Assembly (NCBI RefSeq): GCF_016907675.1
Contig: NZ_JAFBCJ010000001.1
Span: 2,542,001 to 2,606,000 of the forward strand
Origin: Geodermatophilus bullaregiensis
GTDB taxonomy: Bacteria; Actinomycetota; Actinomycetes; Mycobacteriales; Geodermatophilaceae
DNA: 64,000 nt
Direction of reading: 5' to 3'
The notes beneath the pieces are model-generated. The model ran no database searches. It was not told where the DNA came from and was given only the letters and a program-made list of their open reading frames with translations. A program made the position numbers and the translations under genes. Shown one piece after another: positions 49,465 to 59,017 of this stretch. The stretch's first letter is position 1. Each line of letters starts with the position of its first letter.

Positions 49465-49478
49465 GTTCCACGTGGAAC
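49465..49478. promoter_or_regulatory. parS site 2 upstream of parA
   Basis: GTTCCACGTGGAAC, a perfect palindrome 33 bp (about three helical turns) from site 1, between rsmG and parA. Confidence 0.85.
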
Positions 49479-49503
49479 GGCGTACCGGTCGTCCGACGAC
49501 GGC

Positions 49504-50166
49504 TCACCGCGGCCCACGGGTCATGACCACCACGGTAGTGGCAGCCTCTCCCAGCCCGGTGCCGACAGCCCGGGCGTGGACGTCGCGCATCCCCGCCCGC
49601 TCCAGCTCGGGGACCAGATCGGGCAGCTCCTCCAGGGCGCGGGCGCCGACCAGGGCGACCAGCTGGGCGCCGGGACGCAGCAGGCCGCGGCACCAGCCGA
49701 CCAGCCGGGGGAGCGCGGCCACCGCACGGGCGGTGACGACGTCGACCGGGCCCACCTCGCGGACCACCGCCGGCTCCTCGGCTCGGCCGCGGACCACCCG
49801 CCACGGGGTGCCGAGCTCGGCCACGACCTCCTCGAGGAACTCCACCCGCCGCGCCATCGGCTCGACCAGCGTGAGCCGCACGTCGGGGCGGGCCAGCGCC
49901 AGCGGCACCCCCGGCAGGCCGGCACCGCTGCCGACGTCGACCACCCGGGCGCCCTCCGGCACCGCCTCGGCGACCGCGGCGCTGTTGAGCACGTGGCGTT
50001 CCCACAGCCGTGGGACCTCACGCGGCCCGATGAGCCCACGCGTCACACCGTCGGAGGCCAGCCGCGCGACGTACCGCTCGGCGTCGGGGAGCGCCGGACC
50101 GAAGACCGACCGGGCGGCGTCCGGTGCGGACGGGGCGGGTGGGGCGTCGGTGCCGGGCTCGCTCAC
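49504..50166 (-). CDS. rsmG: 16S rRNA (guanine527-N7)-methyltransferase RsmG
   Basis: 220 residues. SAM-binding motif VVDVGSGAGLPGVPLALARPDVRLTLVEPMARRVEFLEEV and VVTARAVAALPRL match RsmG (GidB). It modifies the 530 loop of 16S rRNA; loss gives low-level streptomycin resistance in many bacteria. GTG 50166 overlaps the jag stop by 4 nt. Confidence 0.96.
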   Translation of the reverse strand: MSEPGTDAPPAPSAPDAARSVFGPALPDAERYVARLASDGVTRGLIGPREVPRLWERHVLNSAAVAEAVPEGARVVDVGSGAGLPGVPLALARPDVRLTLVEPMARRVEFLEEVVAELGTPWRVVRGRAEEPAVVREVGPVDVVTARAVAALPRLVGWCRGLLRPGAQLVALVGARALEELPDLVPELERAGMRDVHARAVGTGLGEAATTVVVMTRGPR

Positions 50167-50816
50167 CTGTCCGGCAGGACCACGACGCGACGGTTCGGCT
50201 CCTCGCCCTCCGACTCGCTGTGCACGCCCGGGACGCCGGCGACGACGTCGTGGACGACCTTGCGCTCGAACGGGTTCATCGGCGCGAGCCGCTCGGCCTG
50301 CCGGCTGCTCGCCACCCGGCGGGCGGCCTCGGCGGCCAGCGAGGTGAGGTCGGAGCGGCGGCGGGCGCGGTAGCCGCCGATGTCGAGCATCAGCCGGCTG
50401 CGGACGCCGGTCGACTGGGCCACGGCCAGGCGGGTGAGCTCCTGCAGGGCCTCCAGGACGGCGCCGTCGGCGCCGACCAGGTCCTGCAGCTCGCCGCCGA
50501 CGATGGCCACCGAGGCCCGGTCGCCCTCGACGTCGAGGTCGATGTCGCCGTCCACGTCGAGGATGTCGAGGAGCCGCTCGAGGTAGTCGCCGGCGACGTC
50601 GCCCTCGCGGACGAGCAGCTCGGTGCCGCTCCGGGCCGCGCCGTCGTCGGGCACGTCGTCGGCCGGCTCCACCAGCGCGTCGGCGCTGGCGTCGTCGGGG
50701 TCGGGCAGGTCGGTCGGCCCGTCCGGCGCGGTGGAGGCCGCGGGGCTCAGGACGGCGCCGGCGGTGACCTCGGCGGTCGGGGCGGTGTCGGCGGGGGGCT
50801 GGTGCGGAGCGCTCAC
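50163..50816 (-). CDS. jag: Jag/KhpB-type RNA-binding protein (KH and R3H domains)
   Basis: 217 residues. A disordered 70-residue acidic start, then a KH-like part (GDIDLDVEGDRASVAIVGGELQDLVGADGAVLEALQELTRL) and an R3H domain (DIGGYRARRRSDLTSLAAEAARRV...LAPMNPFERKVVHDVV). Such proteins bind RNA and influence cell-wall growth. The ribosome binding site is a perfect palindrome GGAGGTACCTCC directly before GTG 50816, which could mask itself in a hairpin or dimer. Between YidC and RsmG as in M. tuberculosis Rv3920c. Confidence 0.94.
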   Translation of the reverse strand: MSAPHQPPADTAPTAEVTAGAVLSPAASTAPDGPTDLPDPDDASADALVEPADDVPDDGAARSGTELLVREGDVAGDYLERLLDILDVDGDIDLDVEGDRASVAIVGGELQDLVGADGAVLEALQELTRLAVAQSTGVRSRLMLDIGGYRARRRSDLTSLAAEAARRVASSRQAERLAPMNPFERKVVHDVVAGVPGVHSESEGEEPNRRVVVLPDR

Positions 50817-50949
50817 GGAGGTACCTCCAGTCGGTGCGGGCAGCCGGGCGGACCCGGTGGTCGGGAGCCGGTCGCGCCGTGCGGGCGCGGTACCGGCGGG
50901 GTCCGCGGGGCGTCCTCGCGAGGAGGCTCCCGGCGCGGACCGGAGCGGT

Positions 50950-52161
50950 CTAGCGGCGCTTGCGCTTGCCGCCGGTGCCGGCGGGGCGGCCGTGCGGAGC
51001 GCGGTTGGCCGGCCGGGAGCCCTTGCCGCCACCGGCGCGGCCGCTCGGCCCGCCGGCGGCGCCGGCCGCGGTGCTGCCGTGCGCGCCCGTGCCGTTCGCG
51101 CCGCTGCCGTCCGCGCCGGTGCCGTGCGCGCCGGTGCCGTCCGTGCCAGGGCCGTCCGCGCCGGTGCCGGTGCCGCCGGTGCCCCCCGCGCCGTCCTTGG
51201 TCAGGGCCACGCCGGTCGCCTCCGGGGGGCCGTCACCGTCCCGGGCGCCGTCCTTGCTCAGGTCGACGCCGGACGTCGCCGGGCGGCCGCCCTTGGCGCG
51301 GACCGGCTTGGCGCCGGGCCTGGGCGCCAGCGTCTTCGGGTCGACGGCCGGCTTGTCGGCGGCGGCCCTGGCCTGGGCCGCGGGGGACCCGGGCGGGGGC
51401 ATCTTGCGCAGGATGAAGAACTGCTGGCCCATGGTCCACAGGTTGTTGACCAGCCAGTAGAGGAGGACGCCGATCGGGAAGAAGAAGCCGGTGACGAAGA
51501 GGCTGATCGGCATGCCGTAGAGCAGGAGCTTCTGCACCATGGCGGCCTGACCCTCGACCGGGCCGCTGCGCCGCATGATCTGCTTCTGCGTGACGTACGT
51601 CGTCACGCACATGACGACCATGAGGATCAGCGCCACTGTCCGGATCGGCCCGTAGCCGCCGGTGATGGCGAGGATCGCCTCCGCCTTCGTCCCCGTCATG
51701 TTGAACGACGAGGAGATGGGCGCCCCGAACAGCTCCGCGCGGGCGGCCTGGTCGGTCAGCGTGTCGTCCCAGCTGTAGAGCCCCGGCGCGTTGGGCCGCA
51801 GCCGGCGCAGCACGTGGAACAGCGACAGGAAGACCGGGATCTGCGGGAGGATCGGCAGGCAGCCGGCCAGCGGGTTGACCCCGCGCTCCTTCTGCAGCGC
51901 CATCATCGCCTGGCTGAAGCCCTGCCGGTCCGCGCCGTACTGCTTGCGCAGCTTCGCGATCTCCGGCTGGATCTCCTGCATCGCCCGCTGGCTCTTCACC
52001 TGCTTGACGAACAGCGGGAAGAGGATGAGCCGGACGGTGACGACGAGGGAGACGATCGACAGCGCCCAGGTGATGCCGCCTGCCGGGTCGAGGAACGACG
52101 AGAACACCGAGTGCCACGTCTTCATGACGAAGGCGATCGCGGTGTAGAGCCAGTCAAGCAA
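50950..52161 (-). CDS. yidC: Membrane protein insertase YidC
   Basis: 403 residues starting at a TTG that overlaps the yidD stop by 8 nt; GGAGGAGT lies upstream and [14 protein letters not shown] is the expected YidC start. The five-helix core includes [28 protein letters not shown] with the groove Arg, [22 protein letters not shown] and [20 protein letters not shown]. After [13 protein letters not shown] the 140-residue tail is odd: two copies of a GVxLxKDGA motif ([20 protein letters not shown]), a Gly/Thr/Ala repeat ([20 protein letters not shown]) and a terminal basic cluster GGKRKRR. It inserts proteins in the membrane together with SecYEG. Confidence 0.96.
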   Translation of the reverse strand: MLDWLYTAIAFVMKTWHSVFSSFLDPAGGITWALSIVSLVVTVRLILFPLFVKQVKSQRAMQEIQPEIAKLRKQYGADRQGFSQAMMALQKERGVNPLAGCLPILPQIPVFLSLFHVLRRLRPNAPGLYSWDDTLTDQAARAELFGAPISSSFNMTGTKAEAILAITGGYGPIRTVALILMVVMCVTTYVTQKQIMRRSGPVEGQAAMVQKLLLYGMPISLFVTGFFFPIGVLLYWLVNNLWTMGQQFFILRKMPPPGSPAAQARAAADKPAVDPKTLAPRPGAKPVRAKGGRPATSGVDLSKDGARDGDGPPEATGVALTKDGAGGTGGTGTGADGPGTDGTGAHGTGADGSGANGTGAHGSTAAGAAGGPSGRAGGGKGSRPANRAPHGRPAGTGGKRKRR

Positions 52162-52546
52162 GGGAGGACTCCTCCTGCGGGGCCCGGCGGGACGCCGGCG
52201 GGGTCTCGTGGGCGGGGCGACGGGCACCGTCGGCGGCGGGCACCAGGGGTGCCGGTGTGCTCGACGGACGACCGGCCCCACCGGTTCCGGTGGCGTGCTG
52301 TCCGGCGTGCGGTGGCACCGGGTCGAAGCCGCCGGGGTGCCACGGCGCGCACTTCAGCAGCCGCCGCAGGGCCAGCCACGACCCGCGGCCGGCGCCGTGG
52401 ACGGCGACCGCCTCGGCGGCGTAGGCGCTGCAGGTCGGCGCGAACCGGCACCGCGGGGGGAGCGCCGGGCTGATCGCACGGGCGTAGAAGCCGACGGCGG
52501 CCAGCAGCGCGCGGGCGACCGGCCCGGAGCCGCGGTCGGCGCTCAC
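52154..52546 (-). CDS. yidD: Membrane protein insertion efficiency factor YidD
   Basis: 130 residues. Family core [61 protein letters not shown] with the conserved cysteines. The last 50 residues are a disordered extension. GTG 52546 overlaps the rnpA stop (GTGA) and its own end overlaps the yidC TTG start. Confidence 0.96.
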   Translation of the reverse strand: MSADRGSGPVARALLAAVGFYARAISPALPPRCRFAPTCSAYAAEAVAVHGAGRGSWLALRRLLKCAPWHPGGFDPVPPHAGQHATGTGGAGRPSSTPAPLVPAADGARRPAHETPPASRRAPQEESSLA

Positions 52547-52926
52547 GCGGGCCGGCCCCGCTCGCCGAGCAGCCGGTCCAGGCCCGCGGCGAGGTCCCGG
52601 CGCAGCTGCGCGGAGGACGCCGTCCCCGCCTCCGGACGGGCCCGGACGACGAGGTCGGCACCGTCGGGCAGCCGCGGCAGCTCCTCGCGGACGGCGGCGC
52701 GCAACCGCCGGGTCACGCGGTGGCGCACGACGGAGTTGCCGACCGTCTTCCCCACGACGAAACCCGCCCGCGGACCCCCGGGCACACCGACGGCCCCGGC
52801 CGGGGGGACCGGGGGACGGGCGGGGAGGTAGTGGAGCACCATGGTCGGCCGACCGGCACGCCGACCCGACCGGACGACCGCGGTGAACTCCGGACGCCGG
52901 CGCAGGCGGGCCTGCGCGGGCAGCAC
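52543..52926 (-). CDS. rnpA: Ribonuclease P protein component
   Basis: 127 residues: [33 protein letters not shown], then [29 protein letters not shown], the arginine-rich helix that contacts the RNA, in the RNR-like form [11 protein letters not shown]. An Ala/Pro/Gly insert ([19 protein letters not shown]) separates the two conserved parts. It helps the catalytic RNA trim tRNA 5' ends. GTG starts 1 nt after the rpmH stop. Confidence 0.95.
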   Translation of the reverse strand: MLPAQARLRRRPEFTAVVRSGRRAGRPTMVLHYLPARPPVPPAGAVGVPGGPRAGFVVGKTVGNSVVRHRVTRRLRAAVREELPRLPDGADLVVRARPEAGTASSAQLRRDLAAGLDRLLGERGRPA

Positions 52927-52927
52927 C

Positions 52928-53065
52928 TCAGGCGGAGAGCTTCTCGCGGCCCTTGCGGCGGCGGCCGGCGAGGATGGCGCGGCCGGCGCGGGTGCGCATC
53001 CGGAGCCGGAAGCCGTGGGTCTTGGACCGGCGGCGGTTGTTCGGCTGGAAGGTGCGCTTGCTCAC
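52928..53065 (-). CDS. rpmH: 50S ribosomal protein bL34
   Basis: 45 residues, [20 protein letters not shown] then [20 protein letters not shown] and LSA: canonical bL34 in full. GTG 53065 is preceded by AGGAG at 7 nt. First gene of the rpmH-rnpA-yidD-yidC-jag-rsmG-parA-parB series, whose members overlap or nearly touch as far as yidC. Too short for routine ORF thresholds. Confidence 0.97.
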   Translation of the reverse strand: MSKRTFQPNNRRRSKTHGFRLRMRTRAGRAILAGRRRKGREKLSA

Positions 53066-53815
53066 GGGGTGCTCCTACGGCAGGACATCGGGTGGTGCGG
53101 GCCCGCCGGTGGGCAGGCACGCGGCGGGGTGCCGGTCGGGGCGGCGACGGCCGCTCCGCAGCACCCCGGGAGGCTGGTCGCTGTGGACCGTCCCCGCCGC
53201 CTCCGGCCACGGTGTGGCGCCACTGCGCGCCGGACCGTGTCCGGGCACCGCGACCGGTCCACAGACTCCGACCAGCATAGCCGAGGTCGGCCGGCACCCG
53301 GGACGACGACCGGGAGGGGACCCGCCGGGGACCCGGAGGAGGTCCCGGCGGGAGCCCGACCGGTCAGGCTGCACCGGCCGGGAGGACACGCGGTGTCGGC
53401 ACGCCGACGCGCCGCCGACGACACGCCGACCGACACGCGCACCGGGCGTCCCACCAGCACCCGGGCGTCGTTGCCGGGCTGTGGACGAGGCTGTTAGCGT
53501 CGCCGTCGCTCCGGTCCGGGCAACCGCGTCCGGTCCGGGAGCCGACCACCCGGTCGACCCGACCGCCGTCCGCCCGGAGCCGCATCCCGACCTCCCTCCC
53601 GACCAGCGACGACGCACGGAGAGAGCCCGCTGGAGCGGGCTCGCCGAGCGCCGTGTCGCCGGCCGTGCACAGCCTGTGGACACTCGTGTGGAACCCGTGT
53701 GTCCGGATGTCCACAACCGGACAGCCGGGCCGCGCGGAGCGAGGACGCCGGGCCGGCTCCCGGGGACGCCGGGTGTGCCGACGGCGGGGACGAACTGCGT
53801 GGGAGGGACAGGGAC
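53066..53815. other. rpmH-dnaA intergenic region with divergent promoters and DnaA boxes
   Basis: No gene in 750 bp. A TATGCT hexamer on the minus strand (53279-53274) may serve rpmH. On the plus strand TTGCCG (53471-53476) and TAGCGT (53495-53500) with an 18-bp spacer make a probable dnaA promoter, with a near DnaA box (TGTGGACGA, 53480-53488) in the spacer. TGTGGACAC (53675-53683) and ATGTCCACA (53707-53715) are further DnaA-box-like sequences in the dnaA leader. Confidence 0.6.
53471..53500 (+). promoter_or_regulatory. Probable dnaA promoter with internal DnaA box
   Basis: -35 TTGCCG, 18-bp spacer, -10 TAGCGT. The spacer contains TGTGGACGA, one base from the complement of the DnaA box, so DnaA could repress its own gene. 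Confidence 0.5.
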
Positions 53816-55615
53816 ATGGCCGATGCCACGGTCGACCTGGCGACGGTCTGGGACTCGGTCCGCGAACGGCTGGCCACCAGCCTGACCCGCCAGCAGAACG
53901 CGATGCTCGACCTCACCCGGCCGCTGGGCCTGGTCGAGGACACCGCGGTGCTGGCCGCGCCCAACGAGTTCACCCAGACCGTGCTCGAGTCGCGCATGCG
54001 CCGGGTGCTGGCCGAGGCGCTGTCCGAGCAGTTCGGCCGGGACATCCGGGTCGCCGTGCAGCTCGAGGACAGCCCGGCCGATGCCGCACCGGCGCGCGAG
54101 GAGGCCCCGACCCGCCGGCCCTGGACGCCTCCGGCCGGGGACCGGCCCACCGACGAGGACCGGGAGCGGGCCGACGACGGGCGCAGCGCGTTCGGCGTGC
54201 GCAGCGACGCGCGACCGCTGGACCGCTCCTTCGACGGCGCCGGCTTCGACCCCGCACCCACCTACGACCCGCCGGCGTACGACCCGCCGGCGTACGACGC
54301 CCCGGCCGCCTCGGCCGGGGCCGGTGAGCCGGCCGAGCGTCCCGGCGCCGACGAGTGGGGCGCCACGGACTGGAGCCCCGCCGGGCGGGGCCGCACCGGC
54401 GGCCGGCGGCGCGGTCCGCGGCCGGGGGAGGGCGCCGAGGTGCTGCCCTTCGACCTCGGCGACGACGACGGCCCACCCGGGGCGCCCGAGGACGTCGACG
54501 GTCCGCCGCGGCGCAGCGCGGGCACGCGCGGGGGCGGGAGCGCGGTGCCGCTGTTCGGTGACCGCCGCCCGCCGGGTCTGGACCCGGGCCTGAACCCCAA
54601 GTACGTCTTCGACAGCTTCGTCATCGGCAACAGCAACCGGTTCGCCCACGCCGCGGCCGTCGCCGTCGCCGAGGCGCCGGCGCGCGCGTACAACCCGCTG
54701 TTCGTCTACGGCGACTCGGGGCTCGGCAAGACCCACCTGCTGCACGCGATCGGGCACTACGCGGCGCGGATGTTCCCCAACGTGCGCGTCCGGTACGTGA
54801 GCACCGAGGAGTTCACCAACGAGTTCATCAACCTGGTGCACTCCGGGCGGGCCGAGGACTTCCGCCGCCGCTACCGGGACATCGACTTCCTGCTCATCGA
54901 CGACATCCAGTTCCTGGAGCGCGCCGAGCGGACGCAGGAGGAGTTCTTCCACACCTTCAACACGCTGCACAACGCCAGCAAGCAGATCGTCATCACCTCC
55001 GACCGGGCGCCGAAGAAGCTGACCACGCTCGAGGACCGGCTGCGCACACGCTTCGAGTGGGGACTGATCACCGACGTCCAGGCGCCGGACCTGGAGACCC
55101 GCATCGCGATCCTGCGCAAGAAGGCCTACGGCGAGCGCCTGCAGGCGCCCGACCCGGTGCTGGAGTTCATCGCCAGCAAGGTGCAGACCAACATCCGCGA
55201 GCTCGAGGGCGCGCTGATCCGCGTCACGGCGTTCGCCAGCCTCAACAAGCAGCAGGTCGACCTCCCGCTGGCCGAGCTGGTCCTCAAGGACCTGATCAGC
55301 GACGAGCAGGGTCCGCAGATCACCGCCGCGATCATCATGGCGGCCACCGCGGAGTACTTCTCCGTGACGATGGAGGAGCTGCAGGGCTCCAACCGCAGCC
55401 GCACGCTGGTCAACGCCCGCCAGATCGCCATGTACCTGTGCCGGGAGCTCACCGAGCTGTCCCTGCCGCGGATCGGCGCCTCCTTCGGCGGCAAGGACCA
55501 CACCACGGTCATGCACGCCGTCAAGAAGATCACCAACCTGATGAGCGAGCGCCGCGCGACGTACACGCAGGTCACCGAGCTCACGGCGCGGATCAAGAGC
55601 CGCGCCCGGCAGTGA
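53816..55615 (+). CDS. dnaA: Chromosomal replication initiator DnaA
   Basis: 599 residues. Domain I ([26 protein letters not shown]), a long disordered domain II (residues about 90-260) with the tandem [18 protein letters not shown]+ domain with Walker [10 protein letters not shown] at 299-307 and [12 protein letters not shown], and the DnaA-box-binding domain IV ending in [18 protein letters not shown]. It opens oriC when ATP-bound. ATG 53816 has GGGAGGGA upstream. The next 988 bp to dnaN is the candidate origin. Confidence 0.98.
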   Translation: MADATVDLATVWDSVRERLATSLTRQQNAMLDLTRPLGLVEDTAVLAAPNEFTQTVLESRMRRVLAEALSEQFGRDIRVAVQLEDSPADAAPAREEAPTRRPWTPPAGDRPTDEDRERADDGRSAFGVRSDARPLDRSFDGAGFDPAPTYDPPAYDPPAYDAPAASAGAGEPAERPGADEWGATDWSPAGRGRTGGRRRGPRPGEGAEVLPFDLGDDDGPPGAPEDVDGPPRRSAGTRGGGSAVPLFGDRRPPGLDPGLNPKYVFDSFVIGNSNRFAHAAAVAVAEAPARAYNPLFVYGDSGLGKTHLLHAIGHYAARMFPNVRVRYVSTEEFTNEFINLVHSGRAEDFRRRYRDIDFLLIDDIQFLERAERTQEEFFHTFNTLHNASKQIVITSDRAPKKLTTLEDRLRTRFEWGLITDVQAPDLETRIAILRKKAYGERLQAPDPVLEFIASKVQTNIRELEGALIRVTAFASLNKQQVDLPLAELVLKDLISDEQGPQITAAIIMAATAEYFSVTMEELQGSNRSRTLVNARQIAMYLCRELTELSLPRIGASFGGKDHTTVMHAVKKITNLMSERRATYTQVTELTARIKSRARQ

Positions 55616-56603
55616 CGCGATGACACGGTCGGCCTCCGGCCGACACCGCGGCCACGTGCCGTTCCCCGCTGAGCTGAGCAGCTGCGACCCTTCCCTCCTC
55701 GGGGACCCTCCGGGCCCCACTCGTCGATCGCCCCGCGGCCACGTGCCGTTCCCACCGCTGAGCCGAGCGGCTGCGGACCCTCCGGCGACCCCCCGTTCTC
55801 CACGGCGCCGTGCAGGTCCGTCCCGCGGCTGTCCACAGCCGGGGGACGACGGCGACCTGCTCGGAGAGCCCGTCGTCACGGGCTCGTGCGCCGGTCGGCC
55901 GCCGCTGAGCTGTCGACACGTCGAGGAGTTGTCCCCAGGGATGTGCACACCCTGGGGAGATCGTCTCGAAACCGGGGCGACCGGCACCCGGCCGTCCCGC
56001 GACCGGTGTCCAGGTGCCCCGTCGTCCCCAGAGCCGTCCCCATCCTGTGCAGTGGACGGTCGGCACGCCGCTGACCTGCGCGGATGCCCCGCCACGGACG
56101 ACCGGAGCGCCCCGGAGCCCGCCGTCGGTCCTCGCCGCCGCCGAGGGCCTGGGTACGGACTGGGGACGGACCCGGGAGGGACGGGGGACAGCGGGTGGAC
56201 GACGGACGGGAGGTGTGCACGGCCGTCGAGATGTCCACGTGTCGACAACAGCCGGACACCGGCCACCCACAGTGGACCAACACGTCGACCTCGGGGCTGA
56301 CCTGCGCGAAGGGGTCCGATCCCCAGCTTCCACACCGGTGATGACGAAGATGAGGGAGATGTATCGAGGATTCCTTGAACCCCAGTAGGGGTGGGGAAGC
56401 TCCGGCCGGAGGGGCTCCGGGCAGTCGCTCCGACCTGGTCGGGAACCCGCTGAGCGGCCCCTGATCGGGTCCCGGGTTCCCCCGGACCAGGCCGGACGGG
56501 CACGATGAACGACGCACCGCGCCCGGTCGGCGCACGGACGCCGGACAGCAGCGGTGCACAGACGACGAAGCAGTGGGCCGTGCAGAGCTGGGGTGGGTCG
56601 GTC
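55616..56603. other. Putative chromosomal origin oriC (dnaA-dnaN gap)
   Basis: 988 bp without a gene. DnaA-box-like sequences: CTGTCCACA (55829-55837), CTGTCGACA (55910-55918), TTGTCCCCA (55929-55937), ATGTCCACG (56231-56239) and TGTCGACAA (56240-56248, complement of TTGTCGACA). A tract of visibly lower GC, 56331-56396, could be the unwinding element. Two long direct repeats (55646-55693 and 55733-55783) and a hairpin CCCCAGGG/CCCTGGGG (55933-55957) also lie here. Identification rests on location and these boxes. Confidence 0.75.
55646..55783. repeat. Two direct repeats of about 50 bp in oriC
   Basis: Copies 55646-55693 and 55733-55783, 87 bp apart, share CCGCGGCCACGTGCCGTTCC followed by CGCTGAGC, GAGC, GCTGCG and ACCCT with a few substitutions and small indels. 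Each contains the CACGTG core also found in parS. Confidence 0.75.
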
Positions 56604-57767
56604 ATGGAGTTCCGGGTGACACGCGAGGTGCTCGCCGATGCCGTCGCGTGGACGGCGCGCAGCCTGCCGCCGCGCCCGTCGGTGCCGGTGCTCGCCGGCA
56701 TCCTGCTCGAGGTCGACGGCAGCCAGCTGTCGGTGTCCGGCTTCGACTACGAGGTCTCTGCGCGCGCGGAGGTCGACGTGCAGGGCGGGGAGAGCGGCCG
56801 CGTGCTCGTCCCCGGCCGGCTGCTGGCCGAGATCACCCGGGCGCTGCCGCCGCACCCGGTCGAGGTCCGTGCCGAGGGCCCGCGCCTGTCGATCACCTGC
56901 GGCAACGCCCGGTTCAGCCTGCCGACGCTGCCGGTCGAGGACTACCCGTCCCTGCCGTCCATGCCGTCGTCGGCGGGTGTGGTCGACAGCGACGTGTTCG
57001 CCGAGGCGGTCGCCCAGGTCGCCGTCGCCGCCGGGCGCGACGACACCCTGCCGATGCTCACCGGCGTGCGGCTGGAGATCGACGACGACCGGGTGACCCT
57101 CGCGGCCACCGACCGCTACCGGCTGGCGGTGCGCGAGTTCGCCTGGCGCCCGGAGACCCCGGGGGTCTCGGCCGCCGTGCTGGTGCCCGCCCGGACGCTG
57201 GCCGAGGCGGCCCGGACGCTGACCAGCGGCCCGGAGATCGTCGTCTCGCTGTCCTCCGGCGGCTCGGGCGAGGGCATCCTCGGCCTGTCCGGCAAGGACC
57301 GGCAGACCACCACCCGGCTGCTCGACGCCGAGTTCGTGAAGTACCGGGCGATCATGCCGAGCGACTCCAGCGCCAACGCGACGCTGCCGGTCGTGCCGTT
57401 CACCGACGCCGCCAAGCGGGTGGCGCTGGTCGCCGAGCGGGGCACCCCGCTGCGCTGCGAGTTCACCCCCGGCCAGGTGACCCTGCGCGCCGGCGGCAGC
57501 GACGACGAGGGCCAGGCCGAGGAGCGCTGCGACGTCGAGTTCGACGGCGACCCGCTGACCATCGGCTTCAACCCGACGTTCCTGCTCGACGGGCTGGCCG
57601 CGGTGCACACCGGCCGGGCGCGGATGGACTTCACCAGCCCGCTCAAGCCCGCCGTGCTCTCCGGTGTCGAGGAGCCGGCCGCCGACGACGGGGACGGCGC
57701 CCAGCGCCCTGCCGACCGCCCGGGCAGCTACCGCTACCTGATCATGCCGGTGCGCCTGCCCGGCTGA
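56604..57767 (+). CDS. dnaN: DNA polymerase III sliding clamp (beta)
   Basis: 387 residues, MEFRVTREVLADAVAWTARSLPPRPSVPVLAGILLEVDG through YRYLIMPVRLPG, with the three repeated clamp domains and the C-terminal MPVRL strand that takes clamp-binding peptides. ATG 56604 is preferred to an ATG 33 codons upstream because MEFRV matches family starts. An acidic insertion PAADDGDGAQRPADRPGS sits just before the last strand. A copy of the stop-linked repeat begins 1 nt after the stop. Confidence 0.97.
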   Translation: MEFRVTREVLADAVAWTARSLPPRPSVPVLAGILLEVDGSQLSVSGFDYEVSARAEVDVQGGESGRVLVPGRLLAEITRALPPHPVEVRAEGPRLSITCGNARFSLPTLPVEDYPSLPSMPSSAGVVDSDVFAEAVAQVAVAAGRDDTLPMLTGVRLEIDDDRVTLAATDRYRLAVREFAWRPETPGVSAAVLVPARTLAEAARTLTSGPEIVVSLSSGGSGEGILGLSGKDRQTTTRLLDAEFVKYRAIMPSDSSANATLPVVPFTDAAKRVALVAERGTPLRCEFTPGQVTLRAGGSDDEGQAEERCDVEFDGDPLTIGFNPTFLLDGLAAVHTGRARMDFTSPLKPAVLSGVEEPAADDGDGAQRPADRPGSYRYLIMPVRLPG

Positions 57768-57826
57768 GGAGGACCCTCCTGCCCTCACCGTGGGAGGCCC
57801 CGGCGGCGGGACCCCGCAGGAGGGCC
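57768..57826 (+). repeat. Stop-linked structured repeat, copy E (after dnaN)
   Basis: Outer arms GGACCCTCCTGC and GCAGGAGGGCC pair perfectly with the bulged A; the internal region is diverged (CTCACCGTGGGAGG) from the other copies. Confidence 0.7.
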
Positions 57827-57937
57827 GTGGCGACGAGGTGTCCCGGGCCGCCGGCCCGGGCACGGCAGTGCGCGGGCACCCGCACCGGCGCGTGCGCCCG
57901 CATGACGACGACGGTGTGCGACGAGAGGACTGAAGCC

Positions 57938-58870
<933 letters not shown>

Positions 58871-58871
58871 C

Positions 58872-58984
58872 GGAGGACCCCCCTGCCCCCCGGGAAGGAC
58901 CTCCCTGCCCCCCACCGCTCGCAGGCTCGCGGCGGGCCCCTGCAGGAAGGCCGACAGAGGCTCGTGGGGGCTTGCAGGGGGGGC
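58872..58984 (+). repeat. Stop-linked structured repeat, outer copy D interrupted by an inner copy
   Basis: GGAGGACCCCCCTGCCCCCC starts 1 nt after the gnd stop; its right arm GCAGGGGGGGC resumes at 58974-58984 and is followed by GTTCCAGCACCTCACC, which also follows copy C. The middle is occupied by a complete second copy. Confidence 0.7.
58894..58952 (+). repeat. Stop-linked structured repeat, inner copy D2
   Basis: Full-length copy (GAAGGACCTCCCTGC ... TGCAGGAAGGCC) with inner stem CCCACCG/CGGCGGG as in copy A, lying inside the outer copy. Confidence 0.8.
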
Positions 58985-59017
58985 GTTCCAGCACCTCACC
59001 AGCGGGCAGGCGCTGAG

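Noticed and set aside
51080-51190. Possible CRISPR-like or minisatellite array in the GCC-rich tract
   Set aside because: The short periodic units are coding repeats for the Gly/Thr/Ala tail of YidC, with no spacers and no cas genes.
51809-51822. GCACGTGGAAC in yidC and at 18013-18023 as additional parS sites
   Set aside because: Only one half matches the palindrome; the four accepted sites match at all or all but one position of their symmetric form.
53075-56701. A 1208-codon open frame on the minus strand across dnaA and oriC
   Set aside because: It is the shadow of dnaA in very GC-rich DNA: composition is unlike a protein, and it crosses promoter and origin sequence. The same holds for the long minus-strand frames over the SNF2 gene (1583-4873) and over 35314-38235.
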